From the NCBI GenBank assembly GCA_003149635.1, contig QCWI01000013.1, positions 54,197-118,196 on the forward strand: DNA of 64,000 bases, given 5' to 3'. Source of the DNA: Fluviicola sp. XM-24bin1 (GTDB lineage: Bacteria; Bacteroidota; Bacteroidia; Flavobacteriales_D; Crocinitomicaceae). The first letter of the stretch is position 1, and each line of letters starts with the position of its first letter. Below are positions 1 through 10,227 of the stretch, piece by piece. The position numbers and the translations under genes were made by a program. The notes beneath the pieces are model-generated. The model had not been told where the DNA came from. It worked only from the letters and a program-made list of their open reading frames with translations, and searched no databases.

Positions 1-1428
1 GATAAAAACGAAGAGGCCGATTTCGATATCGTTTTCTTGGATGAAAACATGCCTGGTATCAGTGGTTTAGAAGCTTTGTCTCGAATTAAAAAGGCAAAAC
101 CGCATGTTCCTGTGGTGATGATCACCAAGAGTGAAGAGGAACACATCATGGAGGAAGCGATCGGAAGTAATATCGCCGACTACTTGATTAAGCCTGTGAA
201 TCCGAACCAGATATTGCTAGCACTCAAAAAGAATCTGGATAAAAGCAAATTGGTTTCTCAAACCACGAACTCGAACTATCAGCGAGAATTCCGGGAGTTG
301 GGAATGCAGTTGAACAGCCGTTTGGATAAAGACGAGTGGCGTGATGTGTATGATCAATTGGTCTATTGGGAATTGAAATTGGAGGGAATCGAAGACAGCG
401 GAATGCAAGAGATTCTCAACATGCAGAAGAAAGAAGCAAATACGCAATTCTCGCGCTTTATCGAAGATAATTACTTGGATTGGTTGAACGGAGTAGAGGA
501 ATCGCCTCAATTGATTCATACCCTTTTCAAAAAGGAAATCAATCCGATGTTGGATAATGAGGACATTTTTGTTCTTGTGATCGACAACTTGAGATACGAT
601 CAATGGAAGATGTTGAGTCCCATCTTTTCGAAATACTTTTCTCAGCAGAAAGAAGAGATCGTTTATTCGATTCTTCCAACGGCAACACAGTACGCTCGAA
701 ATGCCTTTTTTGCTGGATTGATGCCTTCAGAAATTCAAAAGAAATATCCGCAATACTGGAAATCCGAAGAGGATGAAGGAGGAAAGAACAATTTCGAAGC
801 GGAATTGTTGGAAACGAATTTGAAACGTCTCGGACGTGATGTAAAATGGAGCTACAACAAGATCACCAACCTAGATGCCGGTAAGAAACTAGCTGATAAC
901 TTCAATCAACTTTTGGGGAACAATTTGAACGTGATCGTTTGGAACTTTGTTGACATGTTATCGCATGCTAGGACAGAAATGGAAGTTATCCGTGAATTGG
1001 CCGATGATGAGCCTGCTTATCGTTCTTTGACCGTTTCATGGTTCGATCATTCGCCTTTGCACGATGTCATCAAGAAGGTTTCAGAAGCTGGGAAAAAGTT
1101 GGTCATCACAACCGATCACGGAACTGTTCGCGTAAGTAATCCTGTGAAAATTATGGGGGAGCGCAGCACGAATACCAACCTGCGTTACAAAACAGGACGT
1201 AACTTGTCGTACAAAGACAAAGACGTATTCAAGGTGAGCGATCCACACGAGGCGTATTTGCCGAAATCGGGAATTTCTTCAGAGTATGTTTTCACTAGAG
1301 ACAACGACTATTTTGTCTATCCGAACAATTACAATCATTTCGTGAAACACTTTGGTGATACCTTCCAGCACGGAGGGATTTCCTTGGAAGAAGTTCTCAT
1401 TCCTTACGTGGTTTTGGAGCCGAAGTAA
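1..1428 (+). CDS. porX: PorX-like response regulator with C-terminal PglZ domain (5' end outside window)
   Basis: Frame is open from base 1 (DKNEEADFDIVFLDENMPGISGLEAL...), a receiver domain with DENMPG and K(S) motifs, followed by a PglZ-type region (VIDNLRYDQW, TTDHGTVRV). Followed by tsaE and ald as in many Bacteroidota. Confidence 0.9.
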   Translation, partial: DKNEEADFDIVFLDENMPGISGLEALSRIKKAKPHVPVVMITKSEEEHIMEEAIGSNIADYLIKPVNPNQILLALKKNLDKSKLVSQTTNSNYQREFRELGMQLNSRLDKDEWRDVYDQLVYWELKLEGIEDSGMQEILNMQKKEANTQFSRFIEDNYLDWLNGVEESPQLIHTLFKKEINPMLDNEDIFVLVIDNLRYDQWKMLSPIFSKYFSQQKEEIVYSILPTATQYARNAFFAGLMPSEIQKKYPQYWKSEEDEGGKNNFEAELLETNLKRLGRDVKWSYNKITNLDAGKKLADNFNQLLGNNLNVIVWNFVDMLSHARTEMEVIRELADDEPAYRSLTVSWFDHSPLHDVIKKVSEAGKKLVITTDHGTVRVSNPVKIMGERSTNTNLRYKTGRNLSYKDKDVFKVSDPHEAYLPKSGISSEYVFTRDNDYFVYPNNYNHFVKHFGDTFQHGGISLEEVLIPYVVLEPK

Positions 1429-2132
1429 TGCGCAACATTCTCCTGATCATACTCTTGAGTATCCTGTCAAATGTTGTATTCGGACAGAAAGGACAGAAGA
1501 AGGTAATGATTTGGGAGTACTCCGAGTATTCTGATCAATTTGGCGTTTTCGACGTATATCTTCCGGGTGTCGATACTGCACGTATTGTAGGTCTGATAGA
1601 GCATTCAAACGATACCATTTACTTCAAAGATTTAGGTGATTCGGTAGTGACGAAGTATAATGGAGGAGGCGTGGTGAATGTAGGGCCTGAAGGTTCCGGA
1701 ACAGCAATTTTAAATAAGCCCTACCTAGATGCGCCCGGATCCATCTTTGTTGAAATTGTAGATTTTACAAAACCTTATGAGCCGATCGAATTGGCTGATT
1801 TCAATTTCATAATAAACGATACCATTATTACCAGCGCTACTTTCGTACCAGACGATACCGTCTATCAAATAGAGAATCCCGGATTGAATCATTATTCGTT
1901 CCGGATCAAAAATGAGGTGATGGAATCGAAGTCTTACACGCGTTCATCTTTAGCACCTATTCGACGAAAAAAGCGAAAAACGAAGGAAGCGTACAATCCG
2001 AATTGGGTGCATTACTTAAGTTATCAAGTATTCTATTCGATTAACCCAAGGGGATTGGTTATCGAAAGTTATACAGGGAACAAGGTAAGTTTAGCACTGA
2101 AGGAGTATCATTTTGTGTACATCGCACCTTAA
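1428..2132 (+). CDS. hypothetical secreted protein
   Basis: ORF overlapping the porX stop (TAATG), N-terminal signal peptide (MRNILLIILLSILSNVVFGQ). Confidence 0.7.
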   Translation: MRNILLIILLSILSNVVFGQKGQKKVMIWEYSEYSDQFGVFDVYLPGVDTARIVGLIEHSNDTIYFKDLGDSVVTKYNGGGVVNVGPEGSGTAILNKPYLDAPGSIFVEIVDFTKPYEPIELADFNFIINDTIITSATFVPDDTVYQIENPGLNHYSFRIKNEVMESKSYTRSSLAPIRRKKRKTKEAYNPNWVHYLSYQVFYSINPRGLVIESYTGNKVSLALKEYHFVYIAP

Positions 2133-2167
2133 CCAACGCAACAATGAGAATTCTTAGTTGTCAGTAA

Positions 2168-2803
2168 TTAATCCTTCCCAGTTCCAATCTCAAACGTAAC
2201 GCCAACGTTATGACGGTGTAAAAAAAGTCTTCGTATTTGCCCTGATGTTATTCCGTTGATGAGTCCGTGAGAAAATTGATAGAAAGGCGAAAAATTGAAG
2301 CGTTTTGTCCGGATCTCCCAAGAAAAGCGATTGGCCAACTGGAGATTGAATCGTCGGAATCGACTCAGGTTAAAACTCGCGTCTGCATGTACAATGGCTC
2401 CAATAAGAAGCCCGGAAAGGATTTCGAATCCATTCTTGAATTCGCAGATTATAGGAGTAAATTCACCGCTTACCACACCCACTGCAAAATCATATATTGA
2501 CGAAGTGGAGGGTGCAAAATGTCCGTTATTCTTCGCATAGATCCAATGCGCTTGATGATAAGAATAAGAGAATCCTACCCCTTGATGCCATTGCGCTTTT
2601 CTCTCTTTTTTCGGCATCTTCTTTTCAAATTTCTTGAAGCCACTAACGAAAAAGGAATACTGATAATCTTTAATGTGCACTTGTCGATCTTCGAACCAAT
2701 TTTCGTAATTGCTCAATCCTCCCGGCGCCACGGAAATCTCCCAGTCTTGAGCATAGGTAAAGCAACAAATTGCGAGCGAAACGATTGCGAAGATTACTTT
2801 CAT
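2168..2803 (-). CDS. hypothetical outer-membrane/beta-barrel-like protein
   Basis: Signal peptide (MKVIFAIVSLAICCFTYAQ), alternating aromatic beta-strand pattern. Confidence 0.65.
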   Translation of the reverse strand: MKVIFAIVSLAICCFTYAQDWEISVAPGGLSNYENWFEDRQVHIKDYQYSFFVSGFKKFEKKMPKKERKAQWHQGVGFSYSYHQAHWIYAKNNGHFAPSTSSIYDFAVGVVSGEFTPIICEFKNGFEILSGLLIGAIVHADASFNLSRFRRFNLQLANRFSWEIRTKRFNFSPFYQFSHGLINGITSGQIRRLFLHRHNVGVTFEIGTGKD

Positions 2804-2934
2804 AGGGTGGTTTTATACAAAGAACGGCATTAATGATCGCATGGTGAGGCGACGTGTGAAATTTAAAATCAATCTAGATAAATCAAATGCGAGTTTCATG
2901 TAACTTTTCTCTGCTTTTCAAGTAAAATAGCAAG

Positions 2935-3363
2935 ATGAACAAGGAGAAGTCATATCACATTCAATCGTTAAGTGATTTACCAGGGACTGCCAGACAATTC
3001 ATGGAAGATTACGGGCATAGAAAAGTGTTCGCTTTTGATGCACCGATGGGTTCAGGGAAAACGACTTTCATTCTCAGCATACTCAACGCTATGGGAATTG
3101 AAAATGCTGAAGGATCGCCAACGTATTCGCTCGTAAATGTCTACGAAAGTCCAATGTTTGGGAAAGTGTACCATTTTGACATGTATCGATTGAATGATGA
3201 GGAAGAAGCCTATGACATTGGAGTGGAAGAAATGCTCTATTCGGATGGGATTTGCTTCATTGAATGGCCCGAGAAAATCGAATCCTTGCTTCCTGATAAC
3301 ACGATTTGGTCGTATATTCGTAGAAACGACGATGACACCCGAACATTAACCGTACGCGCATGA
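2935..3363 (+). CDS. tsaE: tRNA threonylcarbamoyladenosine biosynthesis ATPase TsaE
   Basis: P-loop DAPMGSGKTTF, then GSPTYSLVN and HFDMYRL motifs typical of TsaE. Confidence 0.93.
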   Translation: MNKEKSYHIQSLSDLPGTARQFMEDYGHRKVFAFDAPMGSGKTTFILSILNAMGIENAEGSPTYSLVNVYESPMFGKVYHFDMYRLNDEEEAYDIGVEEMLYSDGICFIEWPEKIESLLPDNTIWSYIRRNDDDTRTLTVRA

Positions 3364-4583
3364 TTACAGAACCGGAATTACTCAAACAGTTGATGCAACA
3401 GGGAAGTTTGTTGCCCAAGGAAGAAACGCTAGAGGTCGCTCGGAAAAAAGGCAGCCTTTACATTGGGATCCCCAGAGAGACATCTTTTCAAGAGAAACGC
3501 GTGGCATTGGTGCCAGATACCGTTTCGTTGCTCGTGGCCAATGGACACCGGGTGAAAGTAGAATCGAAAAGTGGGGAAGGAGCCAACTTCACCGACAACG
3601 ATTATAGCGAAGCCGGGGCACAAATCGTTTACGATACCAAAGAAATTTTCCATTGTGATTTGATCTTCAAGGTGGCGCCGCCATCCGAGGAAGAAGTAGA
3701 TATGATGCGCGGAGATCAAACCTTGATTTCGGCCTTGCAGATTTCCATTCAGCCCAAGAAGATTCTTCAGGAATTGATGCGTAAGAAGGTTACCGCAATC
3801 GCTTGGGATTATATCCGCGATGAAAGCGGCGTCTTCCCTGTGGTACGTACTATGGGAGAAATCGCTGGAACTTCGGCTTTGTTGGTTGCTGCCAACTTGC
3901 TGAACAGTTTCAACGGCGGTAAAGGAATGATGCTCGGGGGCATTGCCGGAGTTCAACCTGCTGAGGTGGTAATCATTGGAGCTGGTTCTGCAGGAGAAAG
4001 CGCTACGCGTGCCGCCCTTGGATTGGGATGTTCCGTCAAGGTGTTCGACAATTCTATTTCGCGCTTGCGACGTCTTCAAAACGATTTGGGATCGCGTGTC
4101 TTTACCTCTGTAATTCAACCAAAAGTATTGGCGAAATCATTAATGCGTGCCGATGTGGCTATTGGTGCCTTGCGTGCTCCTTTGGGACGAACGCCTTGCG
4201 TGGTTACCGAGAATATGGTCAGCAATATGAAAGACGGTTCCGTCATCGTGGATATTAGTATTGATCAAGGCGGATGTTTCGAAACCTCGCATGTGACCAA
4301 CCACGACAAACCGACTTTTGTGGAGCACGGCGTGATTCATTATTGTGTACCAAACATTCCATCAAGTGTATCCAGAACGGCATCTTTTGCCTTGTCCAAT
4401 ATCTTCTCGCCTTTATTGATGGATATGGGATCTTGCGGCGGCCCGAAAGACATGATTGTGAAGAATCCAGGGTTCCGAGGAGGCGTCTATATTTACAAAG
4501 GTATTTTGACCAGTGAAGTCCTCGGGAAAGTATTCGATATTAACTACAAAGACATCGAGTTGCTCTTGATGGGAATGAAATAA
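3360..4583 (+). CDS. ald: alanine dehydrogenase
   Basis: IGIPRETSFQEKRVALVPDTV N-terminus, Rossmann GAGSAGESATRAALGLG; 4-bp overlap with tsaE. Confidence 0.9.
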   Translation: MITEPELLKQLMQQGSLLPKEETLEVARKKGSLYIGIPRETSFQEKRVALVPDTVSLLVANGHRVKVESKSGEGANFTDNDYSEAGAQIVYDTKEIFHCDLIFKVAPPSEEEVDMMRGDQTLISALQISIQPKKILQELMRKKVTAIAWDYIRDESGVFPVVRTMGEIAGTSALLVAANLLNSFNGGKGMMLGGIAGVQPAEVVIIGAGSAGESATRAALGLGCSVKVFDNSISRLRRLQNDLGSRVFTSVIQPKVLAKSLMRADVAIGALRAPLGRTPCVVTENMVSNMKDGSVIVDISIDQGGCFETSHVTNHDKPTFVEHGVIHYCVPNIPSSVSRTASFALSNIFSPLLMDMGSCGGPKDMIVKNPGFRGGVYIYKGILTSEVLGKVFDINYKDIELLLMGMK

Positions 4584-4586
4584 TTC

Positions 4587-5843
4587 ATGAAATATTTACG
4601 CTATTCGGCACTCATATTGAGCTCCATGCTACTAATTGCGGCCTGCGGCGATGACAAACAAGGAGGCAAGCAAGAACAATCAGATAACAAAGATCCCGTT
4701 CTAACTACCGAAGATGACGAACTGGAGCATGAAATCGATGAGCCATTTCTCTTTCCTTTTGGACTCAATCTAGACGATTTTACAGCTACTGGTTATCGCG
4801 AAGGATGTGCCGGTGATTGTTGTTCAGGAATCCGTGTACTACAAAAGGGAAATTATTCTTTGTTTCTAGATACTCTAGATTGTTGGGAGTATGGCTACAC
4901 CGAAAAGTACCTTTTATACCGAGGAGATGAGTTGATCGCTAGCCATGAAAAGTCATTCGATATGGGCGAATACGAAGATGATCTCGTCTGGCGTTATCGC
5001 ACGGAGCGCACCATAGATTTCGAAAACGAAAAAGTCTTCATCCGACAAGACACTGTAAAGAATTCCGAAAAAAAGTGGATGAATAAGCCTTTCTACAGTG
5101 CCATTTATTCATCGGGAGATAGAGTCGAAATAGAAAGATTTATGCGTGATCCACGCGAGCGATTGAGTTTTGACGAAGAGTCCGCGATTAACCTAAACAG
5201 ATTTGGAGATGAAGGTGCATTGCGTCCGGTTCTTTTGTATCACAGCTTGTCTGCACACGAAATAGATATCGAAGTTATGGAAGCCTACGCGCTTCAAGGA
5301 GTAACAGACAAGAAAAGCCGTGGAATCCCAGAGGATGCTGTTTTCGCCTATTCTACTTGGTATGCAGGTGGAGGTGATTTGTTATACGGAATCATCAATG
5401 ACGGTGTGCTTCAAGTATATCAGGCATGGGAGGAAGAAGCGACTCTAGAAATCTCTCCTTACGAACTGATCCTGGAGGTAGATCCTGATTTGGAATTAGA
5501 GGCACCCGACCATTACATCGTTTTCGATCCTGCCAAAGGAAAGAATAAGTTAATGATGGCTTTCAATGATGAGGATCAAGCCTTGCATGTAAAGTATCAG
5601 GGGCAAGCGCGCCACATTGAATTGAGAAAAGTATCTGATAAGCTGGAAGGTAAAAAGATCATCACTGTGTATCAGGAGTTGATTCATGGAATTCCAAACG
5701 GAACCTACACGCATACGCACGATGGCAATTGGGATTACGTAACCTACAAAGGAAAAAACGGAAAGGAAGTGAAGTTCACTATCAATCATGAACTGTCCGT
5801 ACTAAACGATGGTGACGGATACCGAGAACGTCCTTTGTTCTAA
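4587..5843 (+). CDS. hypothetical lipoprotein
   Basis: Lipobox LLIAAC at N-terminus followed by an acidic linker. Confidence 0.7.
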   Translation: MKYLRYSALILSSMLLIAACGDDKQGGKQEQSDNKDPVLTTEDDELEHEIDEPFLFPFGLNLDDFTATGYREGCAGDCCSGIRVLQKGNYSLFLDTLDCWEYGYTEKYLLYRGDELIASHEKSFDMGEYEDDLVWRYRTERTIDFENEKVFIRQDTVKNSEKKWMNKPFYSAIYSSGDRVEIERFMRDPRERLSFDEESAINLNRFGDEGALRPVLLYHSLSAHEIDIEVMEAYALQGVTDKKSRGIPEDAVFAYSTWYAGGGDLLYGIINDGVLQVYQAWEEEATLEISPYELILEVDPDLELEAPDHYIVFDPAKGKNKLMMAFNDEDQALHVKYQGQARHIELRKVSDKLEGKKIITVYQELIHGIPNGTYTHTHDGNWDYVTYKGKNGKEVKFTINHELSVLNDGDGYRERPLF

Positions 5844-6443
5844 TTAAAACTTCCTAAAAATCCCGAAGGAAGGAGCTTGAGCAGAAAATCCTCTGAAGGA
5901 ATTGAACTCCAAATGATCGACTTCGCCGTAGTAAGGTGTTCCTACGCTCATGCTAAATGCAAACTGAAAATAGGTAAGCGGATTGATGTAATACTCCACG
6001 GAAATTTGCGGTGATATTGCGATTTTATATCGGGCCCGATTGAAAGGTTCTTTCTGTTCCAAAAACGGAAACATGTTGAAAGGCGTTACTTTTTCGTTGA
6101 TGTGAAAAATACCCGCATTCACACCCCAAGCAAAACGCCATTTCGTCGAATCACGTTGCCATCTTCCTTGATATCCCGCTTCAAAGGACAAATATCGCTT
6201 GGAAACGAAAGGCTTGAGTGTTACTTGCTTATTGTAATTTCCTGCCACCCGAACATTGATCAAGTGATCAAACTTGTTCATGCTTTTGAATTTATATCGC
6301 ACCGATCCAGAAAACAAATACGGGAGATTTTCATTGTCCCTGTCTGGAACATAACGATTCAAAGCTACTCCTGCTTCAAACTTTGTCGTGTCGGAATCCT
6401 GACCGAACGAATACACAGCATTGCAGAAGCAAATTAAAAGCAA
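5844..6443 (-). CDS. hypothetical secreted/outer-membrane protein
   Basis: 199-aa ORF with signal-like N-terminus (MLLICFCNAVYSFGQ) and beta-strand-rich pattern. Confidence 0.6.
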   Translation of the reverse strand: MLLICFCNAVYSFGQDSDTTKFEAGVALNRYVPDRDNENLPYLFSGSVRYKFKSMNKFDHLINVRVAGNYNKQVTLKPFVSKRYLSFEAGYQGRWQRDSTKWRFAWGVNAGIFHINEKVTPFNMFPFLEQKEPFNRARYKIAISPQISVEYYINPLTYFQFAFSMSVGTPYYGEVDHLEFNSFRGFSAQAPSFGIFRKF

Positions 6444-6491
6444 GAGAATATTTCCTTTCTAACCCATTATTGAGCACAAACATAGTAATTC

Positions 6492-6959
6492 TTGATACCT
6501 TTGAGTATGCAATTGACGCCCTTAAATCTTCCCAAAGCACCCCTGCAGCTCAAACGCAAAGGTGGGGTGGTCTACGTTGATTGCCTCATCCGCAAAAAAG
6601 AGTTGGTTCTAACGCCAGAAGAATGGGTGCGTCAACATGTTTTGCACTTTCTTTTGGAGCAAGGACTTCCTAAAGGATTAATTGCATCTGAAGTAAGTTT
6701 GATGTACCACGAGCGCTCCAAACGAGCCGATATTGTGGTGTACGGGCGCGATCAGCAACCGAAGTTCATTGTGGAATGCAAAGCGACGGATGTGGATCTC
6801 ACAGAAGCCGTATTTCGTCAAATTGCCGCTTACAATCACACGCTCCAAGTTCAATATCTCATGATGACCAACGGAATTCAGCATATTTATGCGCACATCA
6901 ATTTGGAATCAGGGCAGTTAACATATTTAAAGGATTTCCCCCAAGATATGGAGCTCTAA
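6492..6959 (+). CDS. stand-alone type I restriction R-subunit N-terminal-like (PD-(D/E)xK) protein
   Basis: EEWVRQHVLHFLLEQG...ERSKRADIVVYGRDQQPKFIVECKATD pattern of the HSDR_N family; no hsdM/hsdS nearby. Start may be the second in-frame ATG (MQLTPLNL). Confidence 0.75.
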   Translation: MIPLSMQLTPLNLPKAPLQLKRKGGVVYVDCLIRKKELVLTPEEWVRQHVLHFLLEQGLPKGLIASEVSLMYHERSKRADIVVYGRDQQPKFIVECKATDVDLTEAVFRQIAAYNHTLQVQYLMMTNGIQHIYAHINLESGQLTYLKDFPQDMEL

Positions 6960-7028
6960 ACCCGCTAATTCCGTACATTCGCAGGTAATTCACATAATTT
7001 TAAAATTGGCATAACATAACGGATCGCT

Positions 7029-9128
7029 TTGGTTCGTTTCTTTAGCCGAATGAGCATGGGAGAGCACTTGATACAGAATAGAGAACTGAGCTGGTTGGCA
7101 TTTAACGATCGTGTGTTGCAAGAGGCAATGGATGAAAACAATCCGTTGATTGAGCGCGTACGTTTCATGGGGATTTTCTCCAACAACCGCGACGAGTTCT
7201 TCCGAGTTCGAGTGGCTTCTGTAAGTCGTATGATGGAGCTGGGGAAGAAAGCCCGCGGCAAATTGTACGATGATCCTGAAGAATTGTTGAATCGAATTTC
7301 GGATAAGGTCGTTCAGCAAGAATCACGGTTCTTAAAAACGTACAAATCACTTTCCTATGCCTTGGGACAAGCTGGAGTAAATCTCGTAGACAATAAGTCG
7401 CTTTCTCCAGAACAAATGGACTTTGTTCTGAATTACTTCAAGGAAAAAGTACGACCAGCATTGGTGCCTTTGATGTTATCCAAAAGACAGGCTCCAGAAT
7501 TGACGGATAAGTCATCGTATTTGGCCGTGCGTATGGAAATGGAGAATGAGCAAGTCGATTACGCATTGATTGAGGTTCCTTCACAGATTCTCCCGCGATT
7601 TCTCGTACTTCCAGAAGTGGATGGACAGCGTTACGTAATGTTCCTTGATGATGTAATTCGCCTGGGATTGTCGCAGATCTTCAAGATTTTCCCGTACAAA
7701 CATATCAAAGCATATGCAATGCGTATGACGCGAGATGCAGAGTTGGATATTGATGAAGATATTGATGAATCGGTGCTTGAGAAGTTATCGAAAAGCGTCA
7801 ACAATCGAAAGAAAGCGCAACCTGTTCGTTTCGTGCATGACAAGCACATGCCAATGGATTTGTTGAATTTCCTGATCAAGAAATTGAAGCTGAAAGGAAA
7901 CATCATTCCTAGTGGCCGATATCACAACTTGCGTGATTTTATGGGCTTTCCAGATTTCGGGATGAAGGAGCTTTGTTACGAAAATTGGACACCATCACGC
8001 CACCCTGAATTGACGAACAAACAAAGTTTGCTAGAAGTGTTGTCAGAAAAGGATATCATGTTGAATTATCCTTTCCAAACTTTTAGTCATACGATTGATA
8101 TTCTTCGCGAGGCTGCTATTGACCCGGAGGTGAAGGAGATCAAGATCAATATGTATCGCGTAGCTTCGAATTCAAACATCGTGAATGCACTGATTAATGC
8201 GTCTAAGAACGGAAAACGCGTAACGGCTGTCGTGGAGCTGCATGCTCGCTTCGATGAAGAACACAACATCCTCATCTCAAAGAAACTTCAGGAGAATGGC
8301 GTTCGTGTCATTTTTGGTGTGGAAGGATTGAAAGTACACTGTAAGCTGATTGTGATTACACGCAAGAAAGGGGATACGACGCAGTATTTTGCGCACGTCG
8401 GCACCGGGAATTTCCATGAGAAAACGGCGCGCTTGTACACCGATGTTTCCCTTTGGACTTCAGATCCTCGAATCTCAAAGGAGGTATATAAAGTATTCGA
8501 TTTCTTCAAATCCAATTACAAGTTGGGAACGTATAACAATCTGATCGTTTCACCATTCAACGTGCGTCAAAAGTTGACAGAATTGATTGAAGGAGAGATG
8601 AACAATGCACGTGAAGGGAAGGATGCGTATATCATCATCAAACTCAACAACCTCGTGGATGAGGAAATGATTGAGCTTCTGTACAAAGCAAGTCAAGCGG
8701 GGGTTGAAATCAAGATGATCATTCGCGGGGTTTGCTGTCTCGTTCCCGGTGTTGAAGGGGTCAGCGACAACATTGAAGTGGTCAGCATTCTAGATCGTTA
8801 CTTGGAGCACACACGCGTTTTGGTATTTGGAAACGGTGGTAATGAGTTGATGTACATCAGCTCTGCCGACTGGATGGGACGAAACTTGGACAGAAGGGTG
8901 GAAGTTGCCGCACCAATTTACGATGATGCAATCAAGGCAGAGATTCGTCAAACACTGTATTTCCAGCTCAATGACAATCAAAAGGCTCGAATCATCGACG
9001 AAGATCAAAACACCAACATCTACAAAGAAGGTGGATCCGAAAAAAATCGATCTCAGGAAGCGACGCATAAAATGTATGCCGCAAAAATGAGAGGGGAAGA
9101 GAAAAAAAGAGTAAAGAGCAAAGAATAA
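7029..9128 (+). CDS. ppk1: polyphosphate kinase 1
   Basis: NRELSWLAFNDRVLQEA N-terminus; HAR/HCK-type catalytic motifs (VVELHARFDEEHNI, LKVHCKLIVI). True start may be MGEHLIQNRELSWL (about 7056). Confidence 0.95.
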   Translation: MVRFFSRMSMGEHLIQNRELSWLAFNDRVLQEAMDENNPLIERVRFMGIFSNNRDEFFRVRVASVSRMMELGKKARGKLYDDPEELLNRISDKVVQQESRFLKTYKSLSYALGQAGVNLVDNKSLSPEQMDFVLNYFKEKVRPALVPLMLSKRQAPELTDKSSYLAVRMEMENEQVDYALIEVPSQILPRFLVLPEVDGQRYVMFLDDVIRLGLSQIFKIFPYKHIKAYAMRMTRDAELDIDEDIDESVLEKLSKSVNNRKKAQPVRFVHDKHMPMDLLNFLIKKLKLKGNIIPSGRYHNLRDFMGFPDFGMKELCYENWTPSRHPELTNKQSLLEVLSEKDIMLNYPFQTFSHTIDILREAAIDPEVKEIKINMYRVASNSNIVNALINASKNGKRVTAVVELHARFDEEHNILISKKLQENGVRVIFGVEGLKVHCKLIVITRKKGDTTQYFAHVGTGNFHEKTARLYTDVSLWTSDPRISKEVYKVFDFFKSNYKLGTYNNLIVSPFNVRQKLTELIEGEMNNAREGKDAYIIIKLNNLVDEEMIELLYKASQAGVEIKMIIRGVCCLVPGVEGVSDNIEVVSILDRYLEHTRVLVFGNGGNELMYISSADWMGRNLDRRVEVAAPIYDDAIKAEIRQTLYFQLNDNQKARIIDEDQNTNIYKEGGSEKNRSQEATHKMYAAKMRGEEKKRVKSKE

Positions 9129-9271
9129 AGACAGTTAGATTCTTCAAGAAGTCAAAAAGTCTTTGAACAAGCACAGCTTGTGATCTTTTCTCTTCAAAAA
9201 TGTTAATCTCTTGTTGAAAGATTCCTTCAGGCACTTCTCAGACCAGTACCAAGAACTCGTATAATTGTGAA

Positions 9272-10165
9272 ATGCAAAGATACGCTGCCATTGATATTGG
9301 ATCGAACGCCATTCGTATGTTATTTGTTGAGGTTTACGAGCGTCCCGAAGGAGTTTCATTCAAAAAATTATCGTTGGTACGATTGCCCATTCGTTTGGGA
9401 GCCGATGCCTTCGTTGATGGACGAATCAGCGAGAAAAAGCGTCAGCAGGTCATCCAAATGGCGCACTCTTTTAATTACCTCTCCAATATTTTTGAAGTTC
9501 AAAACTATCGTGCAACAGCTACTTCAGCCATGCGTGATTCAGAAAATGGGCCAGAATTAATCAATGAGATTCTCGAAAAAACGGGAGTCAATATTGAGAT
9601 TATTGCTGGGGAGGAAGAAGCGCAAATTCTGCACGAAGCCATTCTCAGTACCGGAAAAATCCAGGATGATGAAAGCTACATGCTCATTGACGTTGGTGGA
9701 GGAAGTACAGAAATCAACTTCTTTGTGAAAGGCGAGCGTGTTGCATGGAAATCATTCAACTTGGGAACTGTCCGACTGAAAGAAGGAATCCAGAAAGAAG
9801 GAAGCTGGGAAAAATTCGATGCTTGGATTCAGAAGAAAGTCAAGAAATACAATCCGCATTACGCTGTTGGAACGGGAGGAAATATCAACAAACTGTACAA
9901 ATTGTGCGGTCACTCCGATTGGGAAAACCTGACAGCCGATGAAATTGAGGTCAAGTTGGAATATCTCTCTGGATTTTCAGCCGAACAAATGGTCGATACC
10001 ATGGACATTAAGCCTGACCGCGCGGACGTAATCTTGCATGGTGGGGCCATTTACCTGCGTGCTATGCGCCAAGGAGGAATCGAGGAAATGATCGTTCCGA
10101 AAGTAGGGTTGGCCGATGGGCTCATCCGCAGTCTATACATGGCCGACGTGAAGGAACTCGCGTAA
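9272..10165 (+). CDS. exopolyphosphatase / Ppx-GppA family phosphatase
   Basis: AAIDIGSNAIRMLF, DVGGGSTEI and downstream ppk1 partner position. Confidence 0.9.
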   Translation: MQRYAAIDIGSNAIRMLFVEVYERPEGVSFKKLSLVRLPIRLGADAFVDGRISEKKRQQVIQMAHSFNYLSNIFEVQNYRATATSAMRDSENGPELINEILEKTGVNIEIIAGEEEAQILHEAILSTGKIQDDESYMLIDVGGGSTEINFFVKGERVAWKSFNLGTVRLKEGIQKEGSWEKFDAWIQKKVKKYNPHYAVGTGGNINKLYKLCGHSDWENLTADEIEVKLEYLSGFSAEQMVDTMDIKPDRADVILHGGAIYLRAMRQGGIEEMIVPKVGLADGLIRSLYMADVKELA

Positions 10166-10173
10166 TCTTGAGC

Positions 10174-10208
10174 AAAAAAAAACGGCCCGATAATCATCGA
10201 ACCGCTTT
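10174..10208 (-). terminator. Rho-independent terminator (minus strand)
   Basis: Reverse complement GCGGTTCGATgattATCGGGCCGTTTTTTTT hairpin plus U-tract. Confidence 0.7.
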
Positions 10209-10227
10209 CTGTTGTATACAATGAATA

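Noticed and set aside
217-603. Minus-strand 128-aa ORF opposite porX
   Set aside because: Antisense shadow of a strongly coding region; no family signature. The many similar short antisense or overlapping ORFs in the track were rejected for the same reason.
3429-4118. Minus-strand 229-aa ORF opposite ald
   Set aside because: Long but Ser/His/Arg-rich translation typical of reverse-strand shadow; ald on the plus strand is unambiguous.
6492-6959. Possible restriction-modification or defence island
   Set aside because: Only the solo HSDR_N-like gene is present, flanked by a hypothetical and ppk1; no methylase, specificity subunit, helicase or other defence genes.
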